Assembly (NCBI RefSeq): GCF_013299175.1
Contig: NZ_JAAFKF010000004.1
Span: forward strand, 1 to 64,000
Source of the DNA: Sphaerotilus sp.
Lineage (GTDB): Bacteria > Pseudomonadota > Gammaproteobacteria > Burkholderiales > Burkholderiaceae_C
Direction of reading: 5' to 3'
DNA length: 64,000 nucleotides
Part shown: positions 28,155 through 37,912 of the stretch, piece by piece
How positions within the stretch are numbered: position 1 is the stretch's first letter
How the letters are laid out: every line of letters starts with the position of its first letter
Notes under the pieces: generated by a model
The model's input: the letters and a program-made list of their open reading frames with translations, nothing else
Told to the model about the DNA's origin: nothing
Databases searched by the model: none
Made by a program: the position numbers and the translations under genes

Positions 28155-29726
28155 TCAGTGCGCCCCGCCCGCGTCCGTCGGCGCGGCCCGACCCAGCCGC
28201 GGTGGCCGCGCCGTGCGCCACACCAGCGGGATCAGCAGCAGGAAGATCCCGGCAGACACCAGGAACACGTCGTCCGCGGCGCGGGTGTACGCCTGCTGGT
28301 TGACCAGCCGCTCGACCTGCGCCAGCGCCTGCTCCAGCCCGAAGCCGCCGGACTGGACCGTGCGCAGCGCCTCGTCCGTCACCGGATCACCCGCCGTCAG
28401 CCGCTCGGCGAGGTGGGCATGGTGCATCACGGCGCGGTCCTGCCAGACGGTGGTGGCCACCGAGGTGCCCATCGCGCCGGCCGTGATCCGCACGAAGTTC
28501 GACAGCCCCGCCGCCGCCGGCACCCGTGAAGGATCCAGCCCAGACAGCGTCAGCGTCGTCAGCGGGATGAAGAAGAACGACAGCGCCGCGCCCTGGATCA
28601 CCGTCGGGACCAGGATCGAGACGAAGTCGGTCTGCAGCGTGAAGCGGCTGCGCAGCCACAGCACCAGCGAGAAGCACACGAACGCCCCGGTCGCCATCCA
28701 GCGCGGATCCCACACCCCCACCTTCTTGCCCACCAGCGGTGTCAGCAGGATCGCCAGCACGCCCACCGGCGCCATCGCCATCCCTGCCCAGGTCGCGGTG
28801 TAGCCCACCCACTGCTGCAGCCACATCGGCAGCAGCACGATGTTGCCGAAGAACAGTCCGTAGGCGACCGACAGCGTCAGCGCGCCATAGAGGAAGTTCG
28901 GCCGCGCGAACAGCCGCAGATCGACCACCGGGTGCGCGTCCGTCAGCTCCCAGGCAACGAACACCGCGAAGCCGAACGCCGCCACCACCGCCAGCGCGAT
29001 GACCATCGGCGAGTGGAACCAGTCCAGCTCGTGGCCCTTGTCGAGCATGAGCTGCAGCGCGCCGACCCAGACCACCAGCAGCGCCAGCCCCACCGTGTCG
29101 ATCGGCAACTGCCGGGTCGGCGTCTCGCGGTGGCGGTAGATGCGCCAGGTGATGCCCGCGGCGAGCAGCCCGACGGGCACGTTGATGTAGAAGATCCACG
29201 CCCAATGCACATGGTCGGTGATCCAGCCGCCCAGCAGCGGCCCGACCACGGGGGCCACCAGCGTCGTCATGCCCCACAGCGCCAGCGCCGTGCCCGCCTT
29301 GGTGCGCGGGTAGCTCGACAGCAGCAGCGTCTGCGACAGCGGGATCATCGGCCCGGCCACCAGCCCCTGCATCACGCGGAACACGATCAGCGCCTCCAGC
29401 GACGGCGCGAACCCGCACAGCCACGACGCCACCACGAACAGCAGCACGCTCCAGGTGAACAACTTCACCGCGCCAAACCGCTGTGTCAGCCAGCCGGTGA
29501 GCGGCACCGAGATCGCGTTGGCCACGCCGAAGCTGGTGATGACCCAGGTGCCCTGCGACGGACTCACGCCCAGGTCGCCCGCGATCGCCGGCAGCGAGAC
29601 GTTGGCGATCGACGAGTCCAGCACGTTCATGAACGTCGCCAGCGACAGCGCCAGCGTGCCGAGCGCGAGCTGGCCGCCTTCGAGCGGCGGGGGCGGCGCG
29701 CCGACGGTCGCGGCGGGCGCACTCAT
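28155..29726 (-). CDS. DHA2/EmrB-type MFS transporter
   Basis: FMNVLDSSIANVSLPAIAGDLGVSPSQGTWVITSFGVANAISVPLTGWL. Confidence 0.92.
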   Translation of the reverse strand: MSAPAATVGAPPPPLEGGQLALGTLALSLATFMNVLDSSIANVSLPAIAGDLGVSPSQGTWVITSFGVANAISVPLTGWLTQRFGAVKLFTWSVLLFVVASWLCGFAPSLEALIVFRVMQGLVAGPMIPLSQTLLLSSYPRTKAGTALALWGMTTLVAPVVGPLLGGWITDHVHWAWIFYINVPVGLLAAGITWRIYRHRETPTRQLPIDTVGLALLVVWVGALQLMLDKGHELDWFHSPMVIALAVVAAFGFAVFVAWELTDAHPVVDLRLFARPNFLYGALTLSVAYGLFFGNIVLLPMWLQQWVGYTATWAGMAMAPVGVLAILLTPLVGKKVGVWDPRWMATGAFVCFSLVLWLRSRFTLQTDFVSILVPTVIQGAALSFFFIPLTTLTLSGLDPSRVPAAAGLSNFVRITAGAMGTSVATTVWQDRAVMHHAHLAERLTAGDPVTDEALRTVQSGGFGLEQALAQVERLVNQQAYTRAADDVFLVSAGIFLLLIPLVWRTARPPRLGRAAPTDAGGAH

Positions 29727-30991
29727 GCCGGCTTCCGGGCAGTCGAAGCGGCCACGCCGACGCGGCCGAGGTTGGCGGCGATGATGCGCTGCACGTCGGC
29801 CTCGGCCTCGCGCTCCAGGCCGTCGTAGACCTCGGTGTGGTCCGGGTGCGCGGTGGCCGCCACGGCGGGCAGCACGGCGCCGTCCTGCTTCGCCACGTCC
29901 ACCGTGACGTTCATCGACAACCCGACGCGCAGCGGGTGCGCCGCGACCTCGGCCCGGTCCAGCGCGATGCGGACCGGCACGCGCTGCACCACCTTGATCC
30001 AGTTGCCGGTGGCGTTCTGCGCCGGCAGCAGCGCAAACGCCGCGCCCGTGCCCGCGCCCAGCCCGGCGATGCGGCCGTGGTAGACCACCTTGTCGCCGTA
30101 GACATCGGCGACCAGCTCGGCCGGCTGGCCCAGGCGCAGGGTGCGCAACTGGCCTTCCTTGAAATTGGCATCGACCCAGGCGCCCTGCAGATCGACCACC
30201 GACATCACCGGCGTGCCCGGCTGCACGCGCTGACCAAGCTGCACGCTGCGGCGGGCGATGTGGCCCTCGACGGGGGCGAGCAGCTCGGTGCGCTTGAGCG
30301 CGATCCACGCCTCGCGCACCTTGCCTGCCGCACGCTGCACCTGCGGCTGCCCCTCGACGCTGCTGCCGTCGGTGAGGATGCCGTTGCTGCGCTGCTGCTC
30401 GCGCGCGGCGTCCAGCGCGGATTTCGCCGCGGCGACCACGCTGCGCGCCGAGGCGAGCTGCGCGGTGACATGGTTGAACTCCTCGCGGCCGACCGCGCCG
30501 CTCTCCACCAGACTGGCGCGGCGGTTCACGTCGTCCTGGGCGCGGGCGAGGTCGGCCTGGACGCGCTTGAGGTCGGCTTCGCGCAGGGCGACCTGTGCGC
30601 CCAGCGTGTCGTTGCCGGTGTAGAGCTGGCGCACTTCGCGCACGGTCTGCGCGAGCTGGGCCTCGGCCTGCTCCAGCGCAAGCTTCGCGTCGGTCGCGTC
30701 CAGCCGCAGCAGCACCTGGCCGGCGCGGACGTGGTCGGTGTCGTCGGCCTCGACCGCCTTGACGGTGCCGCCGGCCAACGCAGTGACCTGCACCACGCGG
30801 GCCTGGACGTAGGCGTTGTCGGTGCTCTCGCTGTGGCGGGCGTACAGCGCCCACCATGCGCCGTAACCACCGCCAGCCAGCACGGCCACGGCGGCGATGC
30901 CGGTCAGCGCACGGCGGCGGGGGTTCGCGGGCGCGGTCGGCTTCGGGGAAACGTCAGTCGCAGGGTGGCTCATCGGGTGACTCGTTTTCAT
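29723..30991 (-). CDS. HlyD/EmrA-family periplasmic adaptor
   Basis: STDNAYVQARVVQVTALAGGTVKAVEADDTDHVRAGQVLLRLD. Confidence 0.92.
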   Translation of the reverse strand: MKTSHPMSHPATDVSPKPTAPANPRRRALTGIAAVAVLAGGGYGAWWALYARHSESTDNAYVQARVVQVTALAGGTVKAVEADDTDHVRAGQVLLRLDATDAKLALEQAEAQLAQTVREVRQLYTGNDTLGAQVALREADLKRVQADLARAQDDVNRRASLVESGAVGREEFNHVTAQLASARSVVAAAKSALDAAREQQRSNGILTDGSSVEGQPQVQRAAGKVREAWIALKRTELLAPVEGHIARRSVQLGQRVQPGTPVMSVVDLQGAWVDANFKEGQLRTLRLGQPAELVADVYGDKVVYHGRIAGLGAGTGAAFALLPAQNATGNWIKVVQRVPVRIALDRAEVAAHPLRVGLSMNVTVDVAKQDGAVLPAVAATAHPDHTEVYDGLEREAEADVQRIIAANLGRVGVAASTARKPA

Positions 30992-32454
30992 CGGTTGTTC
31001 TGGGCCGTCGCGCGCGGCGCGTCCGGCGGAAGGTTGGCCGCGGTGTAGCCGCCGCCGAGCGCCTGCATCAATTGCACCCGCGTGTCGAAGGCGCGGGCAC
31101 GCAGATCGACCGCGGCGCGGCGCTGCGCCAGCAGTTGCTGTTCGGCCGACAGCACGACGAGGTAATTGCCCAGACCCGCGCCGAAGCGGCGCTGCGCGGC
31201 GTCGTGGGCCTGCTCGGCGGCCTGGAGCGCGCGGGCCTGCTCGGTGCGCTGGGCCTGCACGGCCTGGGTGCTGGTCAGCGCGTCGGCGGCGTCGCGCACC
31301 GCGTCGAGCAGCGCGCCGTTGTAGGCCGCGATCGACGCATCGAGGTCGGCCGAACGCGACTGCAGTTGCGCCCGCAGCCGTCCACCGTCGAACAGCGGCA
31401 GCCGCAGCGCCGGACCGACGCCGGCTTGCCGGCTGTCGAATTGGACCAGCCGGTCCAGCCCCAGCGCGTTCAGCCCGACGAAGGCGTTGAGCTGCACATC
31501 GGGATAGAACTGCGCCCGCGCCTCGCGCACCCCGTGCGTGGCGGCTTCGACGCGCCAGCGGGCGGCGACGATGTCGGCGCGGCGGCCCAGCAGATCAGTG
31601 CCGATCTGGCCCGTGTCGGGCGCCGGCACCTGCAGCGCATCCAGCCGCGGGGCCAGCGCATCGAGCGCCGTCGGCGCCTGCGAGGTCAGCGCGGCCAGGG
31701 CGTGGCGCACCAGGGTGGTCTGCTCGTCCAGCGCGAGCCGCTGGGTGCGGGCATCGGGCACGGCGGATTCGGCCTGGCGCAGCTCGACCTGGGTGTCCAG
31801 CCCGCCCTGCACGCGGCGCTGCACGAGGTCCAGCGTCTGGCCCCGCAGCGCGATGGCGCGGTCGGCCACCTCGCGCTGCGCCAGCAGGCGGGCCAGCGCA
31901 AGGTACTGGCGCACCACGGCGCCGGCCAGCGCCTGGCGGGCGGAGGACAACTCGGCCTGCAGCGCCTGCTCCTGGCCGACCGCGGCGGCGAGCGCGGCGC
32001 GGTGGCGACCGAAGAAGTCGAGCGACCACGCGCCGCCGATCTGCAGCGTGCCGGTGTCGCGCACGCTGCCGGCGATCGGCGGTGGCACCAGCCCGTTGGC
32101 GGTGTAACGCTGGTGGTTCGCGTCGGCGGACAGGCCGATCTGCGGCGCGTCGCCAGCCTGCGCACCACCGCGGACGGCCTGGGCGCGGGCGAGCCGGGCC
32201 ATCGCGGCCTGCACGCTGGGGTGGTCGGCGGACGCGCGCTCGACCAGCCCGTCCAGCGCCGGATCACCGAACACCTTCCACCAGCCGTCGCCCGCGGCCA
32301 GCGCACCAGGGTCGGCCTGCAGCCCGAGCTGTGCCGGTGGCAACGCCGCCTGCACGGGGATCGGCGCACCGGGGCTGGCGCACCCGGTCATCACCAGCGC
32401 CGCCGCCAGCGCCATCGCGCCGACCACGGGAGTCATCATGGTCAGACGGTTCAT
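30988..32454 (-). CDS. Outer membrane efflux lipoprotein (NodT/TolC-like)
   Basis: Lipobox VMTGCASPG; GDGWWKVFGDPALDGLVERA; QIGTDLLGRRADIVAARWRVEAA. Confidence 0.92.
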   Translation of the reverse strand: MNRLTMMTPVVGAMALAAALVMTGCASPGAPIPVQAALPPAQLGLQADPGALAAGDGWWKVFGDPALDGLVERASADHPSVQAAMARLARAQAVRGGAQAGDAPQIGLSADANHQRYTANGLVPPPIAGSVRDTGTLQIGGAWSLDFFGRHRAALAAAVGQEQALQAELSSARQALAGAVVRQYLALARLLAQREVADRAIALRGQTLDLVQRRVQGGLDTQVELRQAESAVPDARTQRLALDEQTTLVRHALAALTSQAPTALDALAPRLDALQVPAPDTGQIGTDLLGRRADIVAARWRVEAATHGVREARAQFYPDVQLNAFVGLNALGLDRLVQFDSRQAGVGPALRLPLFDGGRLRAQLQSRSADLDASIAAYNGALLDAVRDAADALTSTQAVQAQRTEQARALQAAEQAHDAAQRRFGAGLGNYLVVLSAEQQLLAQRRAAVDLRARAFDTRVQLMQALGGGYTAANLPPDAPRATAQNNR

Positions 32455-32975
32455 GCCGCGCCCTCCCCGCGTGCGGCCACCACGGACGCCCGCATCGCCT
32501 CGCCATTGGCCAGCAGCCGGCGCAGCAAGCCCATGAGCTGCTCGAACTCCTCGACCGAGAAGCCCTCCAGATGCTGGTTGAGCACCGAGGTCAGCACCGG
32601 CGGCACCTGCTCGGCCACCCCGCGGCCCGCGTCGGTCAGCGCCAGATTCACCACGCGCCGGTCGGTGCAGGACCGCTCGCGCCGCACGAGCTGCTTGGCT
32701 TCGAGCCGGTCGAGCACGCGGGTCACGCCCGCCGGATCGACCTGCAGATCGCGCGCCAGCGTCACCGCCGTCGTGTCCTCGGGCCGGCACAGCAGGTGAA
32801 ACAGGGGCAGCCACTGCGCATGGGTCAGGTCGAGTGCGTCCAGGCGGCGGTCGGCCTCCTGGAGGATCGAGGTCAGCACCTGCCGCATCAGCAAGCCCAG
32901 GCTGCGCTCGGGCCGGTAGGTTTCGGCGGTGTAGATCGGCGGGGGAGGCGCGGCGGCGGGGTCGGTCGTGTGCAT
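32451..32975 (-). CDS. MarR-family transcriptional regulator
   Basis: LARDLQVDPAGVTRVLDRLEAKQLVRRERSCTDRRVVNLALTDAGR. Confidence 0.92.
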   Translation of the reverse strand: MHTTDPAAAPPPPIYTAETYRPERSLGLLMRQVLTSILQEADRRLDALDLTHAQWLPLFHLLCRPEDTTAVTLARDLQVDPAGVTRVLDRLEAKQLVRRERSCTDRRVVNLALTDAGRGVAEQVPPVLTSVLNQHLEGFSVEEFEQLMGLLRRLLANGEAMRASVVAARGEGAA

Positions 32976-32987
32976 GGCGCTGATTTT

Positions 32988-33016
32988 ATTGTCTAGTCAA
33001 TGATTGACTGAGCAAT
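32988..33016. promoter_or_regulatory. Putative MarR operator
   Basis: ATTGtctAGTCAAT-g-ATTGACTgagCAAT, upstream of marR. Confidence 0.6.
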
Positions 33017-33202
33017 TTAATTTGTCCCTGTACCCACCATGGCTTTGATCGAACTTCTGGCCTGGGGCCAACCAGACTGACGCGGCAAGTCCCTGACAAT
33101 ACGCACCGTGCGCACGGCGTGGCACAGTCACACTGCACTGGCAAGCTGCGCCTGATGAAGAGGCTTGAGAACTACAGGGGTTACGCCCCGAGGACATACG
33201 CG

Positions 33203-34468
33203 ATGAAAAGACTGGACGACTTCCGCATGCAGATGGGCCGCCACGAGCTGGTGCCCATCATGGTCGGCGGCATGGGCGTGGACATTTCCTCTTCCGACCT
33301 GGCGCTGGAGGCGGCCCGCCTGGGTGGTGTCGGCCACATCTCCGACGCGATGATCAAGACCGTCACCGACCGCCGCTACAAGACCAAGTACGTCAAGGCC
33401 AAGCAGGCGCTGTACAAGCTCAACGTCGAGTCGGAGGACAAGTCGGCCGTCAAGTTCGACCTCGGCCACCTCGCCGAAGCCACCAAGCTGCACGTCGAGA
33501 GCACCATGACCCGCAAGCAGGGCAGCGGGCTGGTGTTCATCAACTGCATGGAAAAGCTGACGATGAACGGGCCGAAGGAGACGCTGAAGGTGCGCATGGC
33601 GTCCGCGATGGACGCCGGCATCGACGGCATCACGCTCGCCGCCGGCCTGCACCTGGGTTCCTTCGCGCTGATCGAGGACCACCCGCGCTTCCGCGACGTG
33701 AAGCTCGGCATCATCGTGTCCAGCTTGCGCGCGCTGCAGTTGTTCCTGAAGAAGAACGCCCGCCTGAACCGCCTGCCGGATTACGTCGTCGTCGAAGGTC
33801 CGCTCGCCGGCGGCCACCTCGGTTTCGGCATGGACTGGGCGCAGTACGACCTCGCCACCATCGTGGCCGAGATCCTGGCGTGGATGAAGGCGGAGAAGCT
33901 CGACATCCCGGTCCTGCCGGCGGGCGGCATCTTCACCGGCAGCGACGCGGTGCGCTTCCTGGAGATGGGCGCATCCGGCGTGCAGGTGGCAACCCGCTTC
34001 ACCGTGACCCAGGAATGCGGCCTGCCCGACGACATCAAGCAGGAATACTTCAAGGCCGACGAGGACGACATCGAGGTCAACCAGATCTCGCCCACCGGCT
34101 ACCCGATGCGGATGATCAAGTCCAGCCCAGGCATCGGCGACGGCATCCGCCCGAACTGCGAGGCGTATGGCTACCTGCTCGACGCGAACGGCAAGTGCGC
34201 CTACATCACGTCCTACAACCGCGAAGTGGCGGCGCATCCGGGCGTCAAGCGCATCTCGGTGATGGACAAGACCTGCCTGTGTACGCAGATGCGCAACTTC
34301 GACATCTGGACCTGCGGGCAGTTGACGTGGCGGCTGAAAGACACGTCGCACCGCCACGCCGACGGCCGCTACCAGTTGCTCACGGCCGAACACGTGTTCC
34401 AGGACTATCGGTTCAGCATCGACAACCAGGTGCGGCTACCGGAAGCGGGGCTGGTGGTGGCTGGTTGA
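33203..34468 (+). CDS. Nitronate monooxygenase / FMN-dependent oxidoreductase family protein
   Basis: LVPIMVGGMGVDISSSDLALEAARLGGVGHIS, VVEGPLAGGHLGFG, VLPAGGIFTGSDAVRFLEMGASGVQVATRF. Confidence 0.85.
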   Translation: MKRLDDFRMQMGRHELVPIMVGGMGVDISSSDLALEAARLGGVGHISDAMIKTVTDRRYKTKYVKAKQALYKLNVESEDKSAVKFDLGHLAEATKLHVESTMTRKQGSGLVFINCMEKLTMNGPKETLKVRMASAMDAGIDGITLAAGLHLGSFALIEDHPRFRDVKLGIIVSSLRALQLFLKKNARLNRLPDYVVVEGPLAGGHLGFGMDWAQYDLATIVAEILAWMKAEKLDIPVLPAGGIFTGSDAVRFLEMGASGVQVATRFTVTQECGLPDDIKQEYFKADEDDIEVNQISPTGYPMRMIKSSPGIGDGIRPNCEAYGYLLDANGKCAYITSYNREVAAHPGVKRISVMDKTCLCTQMRNFDIWTCGQLTWRLKDTSHRHADGRYQLLTAEHVFQDYRFSIDNQVRLPEAGLVVAG

Positions 34469-34489
34469 CCTTGCCCTGCCACGGGGCTG

Positions 34490-34999
34490 TCAACGCCGAC
34501 GGCGGGGAACGGGCGGCAAGCGAGCGGGTTGATGCGCCTTGAGTCCGGCATCACCCGTCAGGATTTCAACGTGAAAGCCGGCCATTGCATAGTGTTCCGC
34601 GACGTTCTTGATGGTCGCATCACCAATGGTCAGCTTTTGCGCCGCCAGTTCCGGCCATGCCGCTGCCAACTCCAGCAGACCCTCCGATTCCCACAGCGGC
34701 CCCTGATCCGTGAAAGCCGCCCAGGGTGAAGTCGCTTCTGCCGCGCTGCGCAAATGATCAACCAGCGCCTGGGCCAGCATGAAACGGTCGCCGCTGGACT
34801 GGGCAATGTGGTTGCCGGTTTCAATCAAGGAAGCCAGCGGCAGCACAAAGGTACCCCCTGCCTGGCGCTCATCCGCCAGCAACCGATCGATTCGCTCATG
34901 GGTCCATCGGTCTGTCACAGGGCCGGCTGTTTCCTTCCCGGGAATTTTCAACCAGCAGCACAGCACTGACGTATCCAGAATAAAGACGCGCCTAGACAT
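34490..34999 (-). CDS. PIN-domain nuclease-like protein
   Basis: FILDTSVLCCWL, LASLIETGNHIA, LTIGDATIKNVAEHY, VEILTGDAGLKAH supply PIN acidic residues; overlaps the upstream ATPase stop. Confidence 0.75.
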   Translation of the reverse strand: MSRRVFILDTSVLCCWLKIPGKETAGPVTDRWTHERIDRLLADERQAGGTFVLPLASLIETGNHIAQSSGDRFMLAQALVDHLRSAAEATSPWAAFTDQGPLWESEGLLELAAAWPELAAQKLTIGDATIKNVAEHYAMAGFHVEILTGDAGLKAHQPARLPPVPRRRR

Positions 35000-36293
35000 G
35001 CACGGATTCCCGTTGCTCCACCGCTGGGAAATCCATCTCCAACTGCAAAGCTTTTTCAATAACACCGTTGCTGGAAAGTTTCCCAATCGAACCCTGCGCA
35101 AGCAGTTTTGGCAGTTTTTTCATGTTTTCCAGCAGCGTCAACTGACTGAGACCGCTGTGTGGATTGCGGTGCGCCACCGTGATGAACGGCACCATCTCGG
35201 CCCCCATGGCGTCGAGTAAAGCGGGATTGTGGGTCGTCACCAGCACATCGACTTCCTGTTCTTCACCCACTGTTCGAAGCATGTCCAGCAACATCTGCGC
35301 CCGAGACGGATGCAACCCGTTATCGACCTCCTCGATCACCAGCAGACTGTGCCGGGGCCGGGTCAGCAACGCCGTGAGGATGGCCAGAAAACGCAGCGTT
35401 CCATCCGACATGCCCCGTGCATCGACCGTTGGCGGATCTCCCGAATCGCTCCAGTGCTCCTCGCAATACAGCATCGCATCCGACTTGAATTTACCGACCG
35501 GCTCGGCATATACGCGACGAATATCCTTTTCCGGAAGTTTCCGGGCATACCGGGTCAAGACAGATTCGATGGACGCCTGTTTCTCCTGAGGAAGCGCCGC
35601 AATCACCCCCGCAATGTTTCGCGCATCAGAGTCGAGACGCTCGTTCAGTGGTGAGTAACCACGCATGTGCGACGGAATCGGGTCAAGAATGAAAATATCC
35701 CGAAGGGCTGCCACCACGACCACAACACCATCTTGTATTTCTTGGCGCAGCTTCTGCCCGACCAGATGCGTCAATACCGACTGCACACGACTCACCTGAC
35801 GGGGGCTGCCCTGCTTTTCGTTGTACAGGCGCGCCGTCACCGTGGGCGATCCGACCTCGCAAGGGTCGGTGCGGAACAACTTGATCTGCCCGAGCACGGA
35901 ATCCCGTTTGCGCAGACTGTTCCGGTCCAGTCGATAACGAACCCGAGTGAGCTGTTCCGAGAGCACCTCGCAGCGACTGTCGCTGAGCGTGCATTCCAGT
36001 CGGTACTGATAATCCGTTTGCTCGTCCGCGCGGCAGGTCACGCCCACGGCAAACGAAGTATTGGGCCGCCGTGCCGCCCAGTCCACACCGCCACGCAGCG
36101 CAGGCAGCACGCCATCGCCTTGCAACGCCGCGGTGAGCGCAGCACCGTGGGCGATTCGGTTCAGAAAAGCAAACGCGTCCAGCGCATTCGATTTGCCACT
36201 GGCATTGGCGCCGATGAGCACCGTCAGTGCATCGATGTTCACCCGAGCCTGTTCGTAGCTTTTCCAGTTTTCCAGCAGAAGTTCGGTCAGCAT
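34992..36293 (-). CDS. AAA/ABC-type ATPase (RecF/OLD-like)
   Basis: LIGANASGKSNALDAFAFL (Walker A), GMSDGTLRFLAIL signature, LLVIEEVDNGLHPSRA (Walker B), VLVTTHNPALLDAMG (H-loop). Confidence 0.88.
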   Translation of the reverse strand: MLTELLLENWKSYEQARVNIDALTVLIGANASGKSNALDAFAFLNRIAHGAALTAALQGDGVLPALRGGVDWAARRPNTSFAVGVTCRADEQTDYQYRLECTLSDSRCEVLSEQLTRVRYRLDRNSLRKRDSVLGQIKLFRTDPCEVGSPTVTARLYNEKQGSPRQVSRVQSVLTHLVGQKLRQEIQDGVVVVVAALRDIFILDPIPSHMRGYSPLNERLDSDARNIAGVIAALPQEKQASIESVLTRYARKLPEKDIRRVYAEPVGKFKSDAMLYCEEHWSDSGDPPTVDARGMSDGTLRFLAILTALLTRPRHSLLVIEEVDNGLHPSRAQMLLDMLRTVGEEQEVDVLVTTHNPALLDAMGAEMVPFITVAHRNPHSGLSQLTLLENMKKLPKLLAQGSIGKLSSNGVIEKALQLEMDFPAVEQRESVHV

Positions 36294-36361
36294 GGTGGGT
36301 GCATCCGCAAAGAGAGGGCCAATTCCGGCATCGTAGCGCCCGGAAACGGACCCCCGGTGAT

Positions 36362-37759
36362 TCAGCAAGCCACGATGTTGACCGCCAGCCCCCCGCGGGC
36401 GGTCTCCTTGTACTTGGTCAGCATGTCCGCCCCGGTCTCGCGCATGGTCTTGATCACCTTGTCGAGGCTGACGTGGTGAGTGCCGTCGCCATAGAGGGCC
36501 ATGCGGGCGGCGTTGATCGCCTTGACCGAGGCGATGGCGTTGCGCTCGATGCAGGGGATCTGCACCAGCCCGCCCACCGGGTCGCAGGTCAGGCCCAGGT
36601 GGTGCTCCATGCCGATCTCGGCGGCGTTCTCGACCTGCTCCGGCGTGCCGCCCATCACCGCGCACAGCCCCGCCGCCGCCATCGAGCACGCCACGCCCAC
36701 CTCGCCCTGGCAGCCCACCTCGGCGCCGCTGATGCTGGCGTTTTCCTTGTAGAGCAGGCCGATCGCCGCCGCCGTCAGCAGGAAGTCGATGACGCCGCGC
36801 TCGTCCGCCCCCGGCACGAAGCGGGCGTAGTAGTGCAGCACCGCCGGGATGATCCCGGCCGCCCCGTTCGTCGGCGCCGTGACGACCCGCCCGCCCGCCG
36901 CGTTTTCCTCGTTCACCGCGAGCGCGTAGAGGTTCACCCAGTCGAGCACGACCAGCGGATCGGCCGCCTTGGCCCCTTGCGCATCCAGCGCGGCCAGCGC
37001 CCGTGACAGCGCCGCCGCCCGCCGCCGCACCTTGAACCCGCCCGGCAGCGTGCCCTCGGTGCGGCAGCCGCGCTCCACGCAGGCTTGCATCGCCGCCCAG
37101 ATGCGCAGCAGGCCGGCATCGGTTTCGGCACCCGGCCGCCAGTGGCCCTCGTTGCGGCGCATCACCTCGGCGATCGAGCAGCCGTGCGCCTGCGTCAGCG
37201 CCAGCAGGTCGGCGCCACTGTGGAAGGGCAGCGGCAGCACGCTGGTGTCGGGCGCGATCACCTTCTGGCGCTGGCCATCCGCGGCGACCTGCTCGCTGAC
37301 CACGAAGCCGCCACCCACCGAGTAATACACCCGCTCCGCCAGCACCGCCCCCGCCGCGTCGAAGGCCGAGAAGCGCATGCCGTTGGCGTGCAGCGGCAAG
37401 GTCTCGCGGCGGTGGAACACGACATCGCACGCCTCGTCGAAGGCCATGGGATGCGTGCCATCGAGCAGCACGCGCCGACGCTGGCGCAGATCGTCCAGCA
37501 GCGCCGGGATCCGGTCCACGTCCACCGTGTCCGGCTCGTGCCCGCCGAGGCCGAGCAGCACGGCGGTGTCGCTGCCGTGGCCCTTGCCGGTGGCACCCAG
37601 CGAGCCGTAGAGATCGACCTGCACGCGGGCAGCGCGGTTCAGCAGCTCCGCGTGCAGCAACCCTTGCGTGAACAGCCGCGCCGCCCGCATCGGCCCGACG
37701 GTGTGCGAGCTGGACGGCCCGATGCCGATCTTGAACAAGTCGAAAACGCTGACAGCCAT
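36362..37759 (-). CDS. sdaA: L-serine ammonia-lyase
   Basis: [86 protein letters not shown]. Confidence 0.95.
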   Translation of the reverse strand: MAVSVFDLFKIGIGPSSSHTVGPMRAARLFTQGLLHAELLNRAARVQVDLYGSLGATGKGHGSDTAVLLGLGGHEPDTVDVDRIPALLDDLRQRRRVLLDGTHPMAFDEACDVVFHRRETLPLHANGMRFSAFDAAGAVLAERVYYSVGGGFVVSEQVAADGQRQKVIAPDTSVLPLPFHSGADLLALTQAHGCSIAEVMRRNEGHWRPGAETDAGLLRIWAAMQACVERGCRTEGTLPGGFKVRRRAAALSRALAALDAQGAKAADPLVVLDWVNLYALAVNEENAAGGRVVTAPTNGAAGIIPAVLHYYARFVPGADERGVIDFLLTAAAIGLLYKENASISGAEVGCQGEVGVACSMAAAGLCAVMGGTPEQVENAAEIGMEHHLGLTCDPVGGLVQIPCIERNAIASVKAINAARMALYGDGTHHVSLDKVIKTMRETGADMLTKYKETARGGLAVNIVAC

Positions 37760-37912
37760 GCGAATCTCCGGTCCTCTGCGGTTATCCCCGCCACCTGTGG
37801 ATAAGGTTGTGGGCAAGTTGTGTTGAACGTTTGCAAGTGGTTGTTTTGCAATGGATTTTCTTGGATTGCCTTATTTTTAGGCAGACAGCACAACGGACGC
37901 TCTGCACAGGCA

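Noticed and set aside
28155-30857. 900-aa minus-strand ORF (extended MFS)
   Set aside because: The N-terminal extension is an out-of-frame read of the HlyD gene; the true start is MSAPAATVGAPP at 29726.
30988-32814. 608-aa extended outer-membrane ORF
   Set aside because: The extension runs through marR out of frame; the lipoprotein start MNRLTMMTPVVGAM at 32454 fits.
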